DNA of 64,000 bases from Rhodopseudomonas palustris JSC-3b (GTDB taxonomy: Bacteria; Pseudomonadota; Alphaproteobacteria; Rhizobiales; Xanthobacteraceae), in contig KI632513.1 of NCBI GenBank assembly GCA_000504425.1, forward strand, positions 787,629 through 851,628. The letters run 5' to 3'. The translations under genes and the position numbers were made by a program. The notes beneath the pieces were generated by a model that did not search any database, was not told where the DNA came from, and was given only the letters and a program-made list of their open reading frames with translations. Below are positions 1 through 8,595 of this stretch, piece after piece; within the stretch, counting starts at the first letter, position 1, and each line of letters begins with the position of its first letter.

Positions 1-443
1 GGGGGGGGGGGGGCGCATCATGCGTCGAGCCCCCTCATCCGGCGCAGCTGCGCTGCGCCACCTTCTCCCACCAGGGGAGAAGGAAAGGGGGCCGATCGCA
101 TTCGCTGTGCTTATTTTTGGCATTCGTAGAGTTCGGAGGGCGGATGAGCGAAGCGTCATCCGCCATCACATGCTCACATCGACGCTGTTGGCGGGTTACG
201 CCTGCGGCTCACCCGCCCCACCAATCTGCGAAACTCCCGGATTACGCTGCGCTCCATCCGGGCTACGGGGCGCCAGGCTTGCCATGGTGTATCGGCAAAA
301 AATGCCACTTTAGGTCGAAATTGCCGTGCCAGATGCGAGCTGAGGCCAAAAACTGCAAGCATTTCAAATCCCCCGCCTGGCCCAGTATTTGCAATCTCAG
401 GTTGTGCGCGAGCTGCGCGACTGTTCTGAGTATGGGGGATCCG
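1..443. repeat. Intergenic repeat elements at window start
   Basis: There is no convincing gene here. The first 13 bases are all G, which could be a contig edge. Positions 31-93 hold an inverted-repeat element with arms resembling ccttctccc and ggggagaagg. Positions 137-265 hold further short palindromes (gatgagcgaagcgtcatc, gcgggttacgcctgcggctcacccgc). Such modules recur between genes in Bradyrhizobium and Rhodopseudomonas genomes; that part is recalled knowledge. The open frames crossing this region read through the palindromes and are not credible coding sequence. Confidence 0.5.
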
Positions 444-1118
444 ATGATTTCAGCTTTGTCGAGCGCCGCATCAAACTATGTGCGGCCGCAATCAACGGTC
501 GAGACGAATTCGAAATCGACAGTGTTCGATCCCGGGATGGATCGCGGGGCGGAGACGCCAGCCGTGGGCACGTTGCATTCTCCCGGCTCTATTCCAGTAT
601 CGGAGATCCAGCTGATCCATCTCGATCCAATATCACCAGCAGATTATCCGCATATGCGCGACAAGTTCGCGGCTAATTGGCTGAGAGAGCGAGACACAGC
701 GTACGTCCCGCAATCGAACGTGCCAACCAAGCCTTTTGAAGACGTCTATGCGCAGGTCAAGGTCGACGGCAAGGTGGTCGCGACCATCTACAATAACGGT
801 TGGTCGGTGATCGACGGTGAGGCGGCGATGAAGATCGGCTCCCCGGAGGAGCCGCCCGAGCTTCGTCGTGGCCCTGAGGGCGCGCGGTGGCACGCCGAAA
901 CTTATGCCGAGCTGCTCGGCGGGACTGTCGAACAGGCGTCCACTGCGCTCACGCAGTCGGAATGGACCCAGCGTGAAACCTTCAATTATACCCGGGAGCA
1001 ACTTGATGCGGCCTGGGAAGCGATAATGGCGGAGGACCGGACGAGGGCGGCGCCGTTGCAATCGCTCTACCGCGCGTTGGCGGCGCAGTCTGGCAGCAAC
1101 GCGGATGTCTCAGCCTGA
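444..1118 (+). CDS. Hypothetical protein, 224 aa
   Basis: I do not recognise this family. The frame is open much further upstream, but that part runs through palindromic repeats. The ATG at 444 has a ggggga ribosome-binding site about six bases ahead, so I take it as the start; an ATG at 432 is the alternative. The first 50 residues are polar and low in complexity. The middle (around residues 105-135) looks like a compact beta-rich domain with the stretch VKVDGKVVATIYNNGWSVID. The C-terminal half is helical and rich in Glu, Ala and Trp. No signal peptide or membrane segment is visible. It could be a host-cell or envelope accessory protein, but nothing around it supports a function. Confidence 0.6.
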   Translation: MISALSSAASNYVRPQSTVETNSKSTVFDPGMDRGAETPAVGTLHSPGSIPVSEIQLIHLDPISPADYPHMRDKFAANWLRERDTAYVPQSNVPTKPFEDVYAQVKVDGKVVATIYNNGWSVIDGEAAMKIGSPEEPPELRRGPEGARWHAETYAELLGGTVEQASTALTQSEWTQRETFNYTREQLDAAWEAIMAEDRTRAAPLQSLYRALAAQSGSNADVSA

Positions 1119-1187
1119 TCATCATGACAGAGCCTGCGGTGCGCGGGCAGGCGTGGTCCGCCGCCGCGCGCCGCAGGCCGGATCAAT

Positions 1188-1649
1188 TTAGCCGAACCAT
1201 CGCGAGCGCTGGCCTTTGTCCGCCACCAACGCCTCGATCTCCGCCGCAATGTGTGGCCAGCAGGTCTCGAGATTGCGATCAATGGCCGGAGCCCAGATCG
1301 GCCGACGGCCAAGACGTCGCGAGGTCTCGAAATCGACGCTGCCGGGTGGCCCCGCAAGATCGATGATCACGGCTGAATCTGGCAGCCGTGCCACCACGGT
1401 GGCGCCGATATGCCGGGCGAAGCTGGTCGAGATCAGCAGATCGACCTGAGCGGCGACCGCCGGCATGTCTTCAAAGCGATGCGGCACGGCGCCCGCGCTG
1501 CGCAGCGCGGCATAGTCATCAATGGTGTCGGCTGTGGCGTGCACCCGAACGCCAAAATCGATGAGGCGTTGCACCAGGCCCGCAATGGCGTGACCCTCAC
1601 CGACCACGGCCACCGCGATCCGGTCGCTGTGCTGCTGATCATCGCCCAT
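1188..1649 (-). CDS. Rossmann-fold protein resembling dipicolinate synthase A C-terminal half
   Basis: The 153-residue reading from the ATG at 1649 starts with a dinucleotide-binding pattern (VAVVGEGHAIAGLVQRL). It continues with LLISTSFARHIGATVV, then LPDSAVIIDLAGPPGSVDFE. That order and the last motif resemble the NAD(P)-binding half of dipicolinate synthase subunit A and alanine dehydrogenase-like proteins. The frame stays open upstream to about 2186, but that part reads as low-complexity, Arg/Pro/Ala-rich sequence and may not be coding. A catalytic partner (DpsB) is not nearby. It is the nearest plausible target of the cobalamin riboswitch at 2334-2520, although about 700 bases separate them. 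It may be a truncated or decayed gene. Confidence 0.4.
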   Translation of the reverse strand: MGDDQQHSDRIAVAVVGEGHAIAGLVQRLIDFGVRVHATADTIDDYAALRSAGAVPHRFEDMPAVAAQVDLLISTSFARHIGATVVARLPDSAVIIDLAGPPGSVDFETSRRLGRRPIWAPAIDRNLETCWPHIAAEIEALVADKGQRSRWFG

Positions 1650-2106
1650 GGAGATGGCGTTGATCGATGGCGTGGCTAAGTCCGGCCCGGAGCAGCCATG
1701 GCCGACGCTAAGCTGTCGCCGCCAAGGATCGTTAGTTGCTGGGGCACTCGGCGCGGCGGATCGCAGATCGAACGGGCGTGGCCAAGCGTGCAGCACCGCG
1801 ATCCGCACCAGCATTTCGACAGTGCGCAGCAGGTGGAATTGCAGCCGCCACAGCCGCGCCCGCCAATGGCGCGGGCGGGTCGCCGGCAGTGCTTCGGGGG
1901 CTATCGATAATGATGCATCGAAGCTCGGCGAGAGCGGTGCCGCCAGCTGGTCGGTGGGGTGGAACGCAGCGGTCGGCCGATTTGCGCTATCGCCGTGCAG
2001 CATCAGTGTGATCGCAAGCGGCAAGCCAAAATCCTGGTGCTGATTGATCGAGGCGGAATGGCGCGGCTCTGCACCGGGCCGCTTAGAATGCTGTGCCTTC
2101 ACCGCC

Positions 2107-2205
2107 TCAATCCCTGTGCTGTTCGAGAGCGACCAGCGGGTCAGCGTGTGCAGGCGGCGGCGCGACCAGCCGCGCGGCGGCAACAATTTTGTTTTCGGAA
2201 GACAT
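2107..2205 (-). CDS. Possible short ORF or broken gene start behind cobalamin riboswitch
   Basis: The first ATG after the cobalamin riboswitch, at 2205 on the minus strand, opens only a 32-residue frame (starting MSSENKIVAAARLV). It ends with TGA at 2107. The next long open frame on this strand (down to 1188) is in a different phase. This could be the start of a gene broken by a frameshift, a leader peptide, or chance. No motif is recognised. Confidence 0.25.
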   Translation of the reverse strand: MSSENKIVAAARLVAPPPAHADPLVALEQHRD

Positions 2206-2333
2206 CACCCAAAACCCCGGGGTTGCTGGGGCAGGGGCCAAGCGGAGACATGAGCAACAAGGCAGTCTTAAGGACCGCGACCGCTGTCATGCGACCCACC
2301 GGGACACCCCGCCCAGGGACGATTACGACAGTC

Positions 2334-2520
2334 GCGGCAGGTCTCCTGGCTCGCGGGTCATTGCGTCGGTCCTGCCTTCCCGGGCCGCTCGGCCCAGTGG
2401 CGATGTTCGGACGTCAGCTCGCCGCTTACAGTTGCGGGGGCAGCGCCGGTGTTGCACCGGCTTCCCTCTTAGCTTTCGGGGCGCCAATCGACGCGCCACG
2501 AAAGACCGTGACAGGCCGGC
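2334..2520 (-). promoter_or_regulatory. Cobalamin (B12) riboswitch
   Basis: Read on the minus strand, the hallmark elements of the AdoCbl riboswitch appear in order. There is a segment ending in ggtgcaacaccgg, then the B12 box (gctgcccccgcaactgtaag), then cgccactggg, cccgggaaggc, and finally gacccgcgagccaggagacc followed by tgcc. These match the conserved core of the family closely. The 5' end lies just beyond the stop codon of the SDR gene, so the element controls something below position 2334. No standard B12 biosynthesis or uptake gene follows. Confidence in the RNA is high; confidence in its target is low. Confidence 0.92.
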
Positions 2521-2593
2521 ATTTTAGATCGGCACCGCGACTGGTCAATCGCCCGTGCCTTGATTTGGGTGTTTATTGTCGGGGCCGCGCCCT

Positions 2594-3469
2594 TCAGTCG
2601 CCGTCATGTGCCGGCTTGGCCGTCAGGGATTCGCTGATCTGCCAGAGCCTGCGGTTCGCCTCCGGATCGCGCGCTTGCGCTGGGGCCGGAATGGTTTTGC
2701 GATAGCCAAAATATTGGCCGGTGACATTGCCGAGTTCCGGCGCGTTGGCGAGATAGAGCACGCGCCGCGCCGCGCGCGCAGCGGAGGGGATAGCCCAGCC
2801 AAACCAGTCGGCAAACAATTTCAGCCACACGCCCTGGGCGCCATCGGTGCCGCCGAGATTTGATTTGAACACGCCGGGAAACACGCAATTGACCGTGACG
2901 CCGCTGCCCTGCAGCCGGCGCGCCAGTTCGAAAGTGAAGTGCAGATTGCCGAGCTTGGATTGGCCGTAGGCCTGCATCATCCGATAGGGCCGGCGCTGCC
3001 AATTGAGATCATCGAAATCGAGCGCGGTGTTGATGCGGGTGCCGACATTGATGATGCGCGCCGGCGCGCTTTCCTTCATCCGCTCCAGCAGCAGATTGGT
3101 GAGCAGAAACGGCCCGAGATGGTTAGTGGCCAGCGCGCATTCGATGCCCTGCGGACTGAGCCGCCGTTCGGCAAACGCGGTGCCGGCATTGTTGATCAAC
3201 AGATGCAGCCGATCGAAGCGCGCCAAGATCGCCTGCGCTGCGGCGCGGATTGCGTCCTGGTCGGCGAGATCGGCAACGAACAGATGCAGATCATCATTGC
3301 CGGTCGCAGCGCGGATGTCTTCGAGCGCCTTCTCGCCGCGCGCGCGGTCACGAACCAGCAAGCCAACGCGGAGGCCCTGCGCCGCCAGCGCGGTGGCGAT
3401 CGCCTTGCCGAGCCCGGAATTGGCGCCGGTGACCAAAGCGGTGGTCCGTTGCTGGGCAGTGCTGCTCAT
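2594..3469 (-). CDS. Short-chain dehydrogenase/reductase (retinol dehydrogenase-like)
   Basis: A 291-residue classical/extended SDR, likely a cytoplasmic NADP(H)-dependent oxidoreductase. It shows the cofactor-binding TGANSGLG, the structural NNAG, and the catalytic YGQSK (Tyr-x-x-x-Lys). The RDRARGEKA stretch after the second strand suggests NADPH preference. The region after the active site (NCVFPGVFKSNLGG) and the C-terminal GQYFGYRK resemble the WW-oxidoreductase/retinol dehydrogenase subgroup. The ATG at 3469 is preferred because GGAGCG sits just ahead; start codons at 3481 and 3490 (TTG) lack one. The substrate cannot be told. Confidence 0.88.
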   Translation of the reverse strand: MSSTAQQRTTALVTGANSGLGKAIATALAAQGLRVGLLVRDRARGEKALEDIRAATGNDDLHLFVADLADQDAIRAAAQAILARFDRLHLLINNAGTAFAERRLSPQGIECALATNHLGPFLLTNLLLERMKESAPARIINVGTRINTALDFDDLNWQRRPYRMMQAYGQSKLGNLHFTFELARRLQGSGVTVNCVFPGVFKSNLGGTDGAQGVWLKLFADWFGWAIPSAARAARRVLYLANAPELGNVTGQYFGYRKTIPAPAQARDPEANRRLWQISESLTAKPAHDGD

Positions 3470-3777
3470 CAGACGCTCCATTTCGATCAAAGCAGGATTT
3501 GACCTGGCAGGATCAAATAGTCAGTCACGCATAAGCATAGCGTACTCGCGCGTAGCGTGGGCCGCTTCGCGTTTCATCAAGCTCGGCGGACGCACGACGA
3601 GTGCTGTAGGCAGAAGATATGCTAACTGCGCTCCGCGGGAAACCTCAACGACATTGCCGCAGCCTTTCCAGCCGAAATGCGCCTGCAGCGTTTGGCATGC
3701 TGGTGTTGACAGTCGTTGCCCCATCGGTGTCAGTATGCCCCCCTGGTGAACACCCTGCGCCCGCACAAGATGAGGTG

Positions 3778-4545
3778 ATGCTCGAATTGAACAATCGGTA
3801 CGGTAAGCTTGCTTCTCACGTTTACAATCTCGACAAGCCCATCGGAAAATCCTTCGGCGACGTCGAGTTTTATCGAGCGCGCCTCGAAGGTTGCACGAGA
3901 GCTATTCTCGAGCCCGCAGTCGGCAATGGACGGATGCTGGTTCCGCTGATCGAGGCGGGGCTTGATGTGGTCGGCTTCGATGCATCCGAGGACATGCTCG
4001 ATCATTGCCGGCGGCAATGCGCGGCGCGCTCGCTTTCACCAGATTTGACGATTCAGACCTTTGACAGCTTTGCCTATCGCAAACGGTTCGAGGCGGTGAT
4101 CGTGCCGGCTGGATCGCTGCAACTGATCACCGATCATGCCGCCGCGATGGCAGTGCTGGTGCGGTTCTTCGACCATCTTGCCCCGAACGGCAGGCTGATC
4201 GTCGACCTTGATTCAATCGGCAGCTTCTTGGGTGATGCAAGCAGCTTCCGGCAATGGCGAACGGAAGACGGGGATCTGCTGTCGCTGACAGCGCAGCGCA
4301 TTCAGATCGATTATGTCGCCCAGACCACGGTGTCGTCGCTGCGCTATGAGCGCTGGGTGAATGGCCAGTTGGCGGAGAGTGAGCTTGAGTTCTTCAGCCT
4401 GCGCTGGTGGGGCGTCCATGAGTTCATCCTAGCGCTGCGCGCGATCGGCTTTGTCGAGATCACCGTGTCAGGCAATTATCAGCATGGCCGGGCTCCGAAC
4501 AATGATGACGGGGCGATCACGTTCGAGGCGCGCCGGCCGGCATAG
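3778..4545 (+). CDS. Class I SAM-dependent methyltransferase
   Basis: A 255-residue methyltransferase. Motif I is ILEPAVGNGRMLVPL (around residues 38-52), followed by the acidic VVGFDASEDML that binds the SAM ribose. A later LAPNGRLIVDLDS strand fits the methyltransferase-11/25 fold. The ATG at 3778 has a GAGGTG just ahead and starts the conserved fold directly; the upstream open frame lacks sense. The C-terminal half (RWWGVHEFILALRAIGF) looks like the usual substrate-lid region. The acceptor cannot be predicted. It lies alone between divergent and convergent neighbours. Confidence 0.82.
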   Translation: MLELNNRYGKLASHVYNLDKPIGKSFGDVEFYRARLEGCTRAILEPAVGNGRMLVPLIEAGLDVVGFDASEDMLDHCRRQCAARSLSPDLTIQTFDSFAYRKRFEAVIVPAGSLQLITDHAAAMAVLVRFFDHLAPNGRLIVDLDSIGSFLGDASSFRQWRTEDGDLLSLTAQRIQIDYVAQTTVSSLRYERWVNGQLAESELEFFSLRWWGVHEFILALRAIGFVEITVSGNYQHGRAPNNDDGAITFEARRPA

Positions 4546-4597
4546 ACGCCTAGCTCGCGGATGAAACACAGGGCTGCGCCATCGGCGCCGCGCGGCG

Positions 4598-6526
4598 TTA
4601 TTCCAACCCCGGGCCGCGGAACTCCACCAGCATCACGGTGATATCGTCAGCAGGTTCGGTGCCGGCCGCAAAGCTCTCAACCGCAGTGATCAGAGCCGCG
4701 ACATCGTCGCGCACCGAACCGCTTGTGTGCGCCACATCCTGCAGCAGCCGCTGCTCGCCATAGAAGGTGCCGTCGAGATCGACGGCTTCGGTGACGCCGT
4801 CGGTGTACAGCATCAGCCGGTCGCCGCGTTCCAGCACGATCGAACTGCTGCAATAGCCGATTGCGGGCATGGCGCCGACCACCAGCTGCGGCTTGCCCGG
4901 CAGCCATTCCGGCGCGGCGCCGCGGCGCATCAGCACCGGCGGATTATGGCCAGCATTGGTATAGACCAGCTCGCCGCTCTTGAGGTTGAGGATGCCGCAA
5001 AACACCGTGACGAACATGCTCTGCTCGTTGTCGCGGGCGATCTCGTCATTGACCTTGCCAAGAATTTCGGCGGCGCTGCGGCCGGCCTTGGCATTGGCCT
5101 TCAGCAATGTTTTCGTTACGGCCATGAACAGCGCGGCGGGCACGCCCTTGCCGGCGACATCGGCGATCACCAAACACAGATGGTTGTCGTCGATCTCGAA
5201 GAAGTCGTAAAAATCGCCGCCGACTTCCTTGGCGGTGACCATGGCGGCATGCAGGTCGAATTCCGCGCGCTGCGGCAGCAGCGGCAGCATTTTGGGCAAG
5301 ATCGACATCTGAATGTCGTGAGCGACGCGCAGTTCGCCCTCGATGCGCTCCTTGGCGGAAGTGGTTTCGACCAGACGCCTGATGTGCTCGCGCAGCGCGA
5401 TCGTCATAGCCCGAAACGCGCGGCTCAGCGCGCCGACTTCGTCCTGCGCGTTGCCGGATGGCAAACGCACGTCGAACCGTCCTTCGCTGATGGCGGCGGT
5501 GGCGGCGGCGAGCTCGCCGAGCGGCCGGGTCAGCGAGCGCGCGATGCGCAAGGTGATCCCGGCGAGCAGCAGCAGCCCGGCAATGCCCATCGCGGTCACG
5601 GTCAGCGTCAAGGTGCGGACATCGGCAAACAGCTCGGCCTCGGGGAACACGATTGCCAGCGTCCAGCCGGTGCTTGGGATCGGCGCGTAGTACAGCCGGC
5701 TCTTGACTTCCTTAAAGGTCAGATAGGGTGCAAAGCCGCTCTCGCCGCGGATCATGCGGCGGCCGAGCTCGCGCATCGCCGGATCGTCGCGTGCCTCGGC
5801 AACGCTAAAAATGGTTTCGTTCAGCATGCGCGCCGCGTCGGGATGGGTGATCACCGTGCCATTACGCGACAGCAGAAAAGCATAGCCGGTGTCGAGCACC
5901 TTGATGGCGTCGACCGTCTTGGTCAGCCAGTCGAGCGCGATATCGGCCGTGACGATGCCCCGGATGCGGCGCTGCTCGCCGCTGCCGCTGTAAAACGGCA
6001 CGGACAGGCTGGCCATCAGCGTCTTGCTGCCGCCTTCGTCATAATAGGGCTCGCTCCACTGCGCGCGGCCGAGTTCGCGAGGAATCTGATACCAGTCATG
6101 CAGCGGATAGTTCTCGGTTTCGTCGAGCTGCATGCTGCTGATCTTGTCGCCGCTCCGGAAATAATAGGGCGCGTAACGCCGCTCAGGACCGCCGAGCTCA
6201 GCAGGCTCGAATGCCGCGGCGGCGCCAAAGATTTCCGGATTGCTCTCGACCGAGCGGCGCAGCAGCGTGCGTAGCTCTTGGTCGCCGATCTCGCCGCTCT
6301 CCAGCGTCCGTGCCAAACCTTCGGTGGTTTTGGTGACGGCGCCCAGCACCGCTTCGACGCGGTACACCGAGGCCTGGGCCAGATGGCGGGCGGATTGTGC
6401 GGCTTCGGCCTCCACGATCGCCTGCGAGCGATAATCGACCACGCCGAGCACCAGCGCAAACACCAGCGCGGTGCAAAGCACCGTGACCAGGATCAGGCGC
6501 GCGGCGATGGTTTTAGCGAGCAGCAT
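4598..6526 (-). CDS. Membrane sensor (Cache-HAMP) SpoIIE/RsbU-type serine phosphatase
   Basis: A 642-residue inner-membrane phosphatase expected to dephosphorylate an STAS anti-anti-sigma protein. A first membrane helix (residues 8-30) is followed by a periplasmic double-Cache domain (about 35-300, with FGAAAAFEP and PYYDEGG). Then come a second helix (about 305-328), HAMP (330-385) and a PPM/SpoIIE domain (395-640). The metal-binding motifs GGDFYD (436-441) and DVAGKG (456-461) are intact, as are TNAGHNPP and LYTDGVTEA. It is the last gene of a four-gene minus-strand operon and overlaps the binding-protein gene by 14 bases. Its ligand may be delivered by that binding protein; this is an inference. 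Confidence 0.93.
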   Translation of the reverse strand: MLLAKTIAARLILVTVLCTALVFALVLGVVDYRSQAIVEAEAAQSARHLAQASVYRVEAVLGAVTKTTEGLARTLESGEIGDQELRTLLRRSVESNPEIFGAAAAFEPAELGGPERRYAPYYFRSGDKISSMQLDETENYPLHDWYQIPRELGRAQWSEPYYDEGGSKTLMASLSVPFYSGSGEQRRIRGIVTADIALDWLTKTVDAIKVLDTGYAFLLSRNGTVITHPDAARMLNETIFSVAEARDDPAMRELGRRMIRGESGFAPYLTFKEVKSRLYYAPIPSTGWTLAIVFPEAELFADVRTLTLTVTAMGIAGLLLLAGITLRIARSLTRPLGELAAATAAISEGRFDVRLPSGNAQDEVGALSRAFRAMTIALREHIRRLVETTSAKERIEGELRVAHDIQMSILPKMLPLLPQRAEFDLHAAMVTAKEVGGDFYDFFEIDDNHLCLVIADVAGKGVPAALFMAVTKTLLKANAKAGRSAAEILGKVNDEIARDNEQSMFVTVFCGILNLKSGELVYTNAGHNPPVLMRRGAAPEWLPGKPQLVVGAMPAIGYCSSSIVLERGDRLMLYTDGVTEAVDLDGTFYGEQRLLQDVAHTSGSVRDDVAALITAVESFAAGTEPADDITVMLVEFRGPGLE

Positions 6527-7505
6527 CGATCGGCCTTACGAAGTCATCATAGCCGATCGGCGCGCGCAGCAGCGCGGTGCGCTGCAGTTCAGCGACCAGA
6601 GCATCGAGATCGCTGCGGCTGAGCTCGCCGGTGACGGCGTCGTCGCCGCTGGGGCGGATTACCTCGGCCAAGCGCGACAGCATCCATTTCTGGTGCACGC
6701 GGTCGGCTGGCAGTTTGGCCTCGCGCATCCGCGCGAGCACGATGTCGAGCGCGGGCTCGGGATTGGCGATCGCCTCTTGCCAGCCTTCCAGCGTGGCGCG
6801 CACAAAGCCATCGACCAGCGCCGGATCGCGAGCGAGGATGGTTTTGAGCGTATATAGACCGTCTTCGGGGATGTTGAGCTCGTCGCTGCCGAGCCTGAAC
6901 ACGGTCAGCTCATCGGCATCAACGCCGGCATTCAGGATGGTATGATATTCATTATACCACATGGCCGAGGCGACATCGACGCCGCCGCGCAGAAACAGAT
7001 TGACCGTCTCCGATTGCGGCACCGGCTGCACTGTCACGCCATGACGATCCAGAAACGCGCGCGGCGCCACCGCGAGGTCATCGCCCCACAGCCCGACCTT
7101 ACGGCCGGCAAGATCGGCGACGGTTTCGATGCCGGCGGCCTTGCGCGCCACCAGCACCAACGACGAGCGCTGCACGATCTGCGCGACATTGACGATCGGC
7201 AGGCCCGCGGCGCGGCGCTGCAGCGCAGTGCCGAGCCACATCAGCGCGAAATCCGCCTGGCCATCGCGCAGCGCATTCGCGGGCGAGCGGCCGGGGCCAC
7301 CGGGCAGAATGGTGAGATCAATGCCGTGGCGCCGATAGATGCCCTTGTCGAGCGCGACGTAGTACCCAGCAAATTGCGCCTGCGGCAGCCACAGCAGCGC
7401 CAGCGTCGCCTTTTTCAGCGGCGCGGCAGGGGGCTGCTCAGCGCGGGCGGTAGCTTGCAGCATGACCATGCCAATAAGCATCAGCAGCGCGAACAGGCGC
7501 GTCAT
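6513..7505 (-). CDS. NMT1/THI5-type periplasmic substrate-binding protein
   Basis: A 330-residue exported solute-binding protein. The first 22 residues are a Sec signal ending ATARA. The mature part begins KATLALLWLPQAQFAGYYVA, as in the NMT1/THI5 (pyrimidine precursor, nitrate, sulfonate) family. It continues with GRSPANALRDGQADFALMW and AGRKVGLWGDDL. No ABC permease or ATPase gene is adjacent. Instead it overlaps the kinase gene upstream (4 bases) and the Cache-SpoIIE phosphatase downstream (14 bases). This placement suggests a sensory role, presenting a small ligand to the Cache domain, rather than transport. The ligand is unknown. Confidence 0.88.
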   Translation of the reverse strand: MTRLFALLMLIGMVMLQATARAEQPPAAPLKKATLALLWLPQAQFAGYYVALDKGIYRRHGIDLTILPGGPGRSPANALRDGQADFALMWLGTALQRRAAGLPIVNVAQIVQRSSLVLVARKAAGIETVADLAGRKVGLWGDDLAVAPRAFLDRHGVTVQPVPQSETVNLFLRGGVDVASAMWYNEYHTILNAGVDADELTVFRLGSDELNIPEDGLYTLKTILARDPALVDGFVRATLEGWQEAIANPEPALDIVLARMREAKLPADRVHQKWMLSRLAEVIRPSGDDAVTGELSRSDLDALVAELQRTALLRAPIGYDDFVRPIDAAR

Positions 7506-7948
7506 GTCGGCTGTCCTTGCGGGTGATGGATGATCAGCCGGATCAGATTGCGCCCATCATCCCTGCGGTATTCGAGCGCATCGACCAGGCGTTGCGCCAA
7601 AAACCAGCCGAGCCCGCCGACCGGGCGCGCGTCGAGCTCGGCACCAAGCTCAGGTTCAGGCACACTCGCGGGATCAAATGGCTGGCCGTGATCGACCAGC
7701 TCGACCACGAACTGATCGCCGCTGCAGCCGCAGCTCAGCGTCGCGGTGCCGTCAACCTCTGGGTAGGCATAACGACAAATGTTCACGAACACTTCTTCCA
7801 GCGCCAATGTGAGGTTCGCGATCCGCTGCGCGTCAAGGCCGTGGCGTGCCGCGCACGATGCCATCTCGTCTTGAAGATCGGGCAGGCTGGCAAGCACGGC
7901 CGGCCGTGTGATGGACGTGCCATTCGCAAAGGCGCGTCCCGGCGCCAC
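7502..7948 (-). CDS. RsbW-like anti-sigma factor serine kinase (HATPase)
   Basis: A 148-residue ATPase of the GHKL anti-sigma kinase family. The N-box EEVFVN (Asn 56, Mg-ATP binding), a G1-type LVDHGQPFDP and a G2-type GGLGWFLAQRLVD are all present, so it should be active. The likely start is a GTG at 7948, one base after the stop of the STAS gene; an upstream start at 7984 would overlap that gene heavily. By family knowledge it would phosphorylate the upstream STAS protein and bind a partner such as a sigma factor. No sigma factor gene lies in the window, so its output target is unknown. Confidence 0.88.
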   Translation of the reverse strand: MAPGRAFANGTSITRPAVLASLPDLQDEMASCAARHGLDAQRIANLTLALEEVFVNICRYAYPEVDGTATLSCGCSGDQFVVELVDHGQPFDPASVPEPELGAELDARPVGGLGWFLAQRLVDALEYRRDDGRNLIRLIIHHPQGQPT

Positions 7949-7949
7949 G

Positions 7950-8282
7950 TCACATCGCCCCGAGCGCCGCGTCGACGCTATCATGCAGGCTGAGGATCGA
8001 GTTGAAGCCGGTCATTTCGATCACCGCCAGCACATTGCCGGTGACGCCTGCAAACCGCGTCTCACCGCCAGCGGCTTTGGTCGATTTGGCGGCGGCAAGT
8101 AGCACGCGCAGCCCTGCGCTTGAAATGTAGGTCAATTCCGAGAAATCGACCACGCAGCGGGTTTTGCCGTCCGCCAGCAGGGCCTTCATGGTGGTCTCGT
8201 AATCTGCCGCCGTCAGGGCGTCGAGCTTGCCGGCGACTGCAACCACAGTGACGCCGGCGCTGTCACGAAACTGAATATTCAT
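7950..8282 (-). CDS. STAS anti-anti-sigma factor (RsbV-like)
   Basis: A 110-residue single STAS domain. The motif VVDFSELTYISSAGLRVLL carries the expected phospho-acceptor serine in SSAGLR. It starts a tightly packed minus-strand operon with the RsbW-like kinase, the NMT1-type binding protein and the SpoIIE phosphatase. By family knowledge, the kinase phosphorylates it and the phosphatase removes the phosphate, and the unphosphorylated form releases the kinase's target. Its promoter would lie in the 313-base divergent region shared with the MFS gene. Confidence 0.93.
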   Translation of the reverse strand: MNIQFRDSAGVTVVAVAGKLDALTAADYETTMKALLADGKTRCVVDFSELTYISSAGLRVLLAAAKSTKAAGGETRFAGVTGNVLAVIEMTGFNSILSLHDSVDAALGAM

Positions 8283-8595
8283 TAAGCCCTCCCGGCGCGC
8301 TGCATGGCGAGCCGCCCCTCACATCATCGGAAACGAAATCTGACCAACCGCGCACAGAATAGCAATGCTGCGTAGGATTGAGCTTTAAGCGGCCGTAAAC
8401 GGGATCGGAACTAAGCTGCGGCGCGCTCGGTGGCGAGTGGCGATCAGCAGCCGGATCGTTCGATCCGACAAGGACGAGCGACATGCAAAGCGGCTGCGGC
8501 ATCCAGGTGAGCGGGCGAGGGCAGGTTGCATCGTTGGCCGCGGTCGCACGGCGCTGCCATCGCGCGGCACGGCGTTGAGGTCGAAAGCAGCTTTC
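8283..8595. other. Divergent intergenic region between partner-switch and LuxCE operons
   Basis: This 313-base gap separates the minus-strand STAS operon from the plus-strand MFS/LuxE/LuxC operon and must hold at least one promoter for each. I see no long palindrome, terminator or riboswitch. The open frames crossing it are short and look non-coding. The shared position suggests the two operons could be co-regulated. Confidence 0.5.

Noticed and set aside
4727-6274. A 515-residue plus-strand open frame
   Set aside because: It is antisense to the SpoIIE phosphatase gene and its composition is Gln/His/Arg-rich, a known shadow effect in high-GC DNA.
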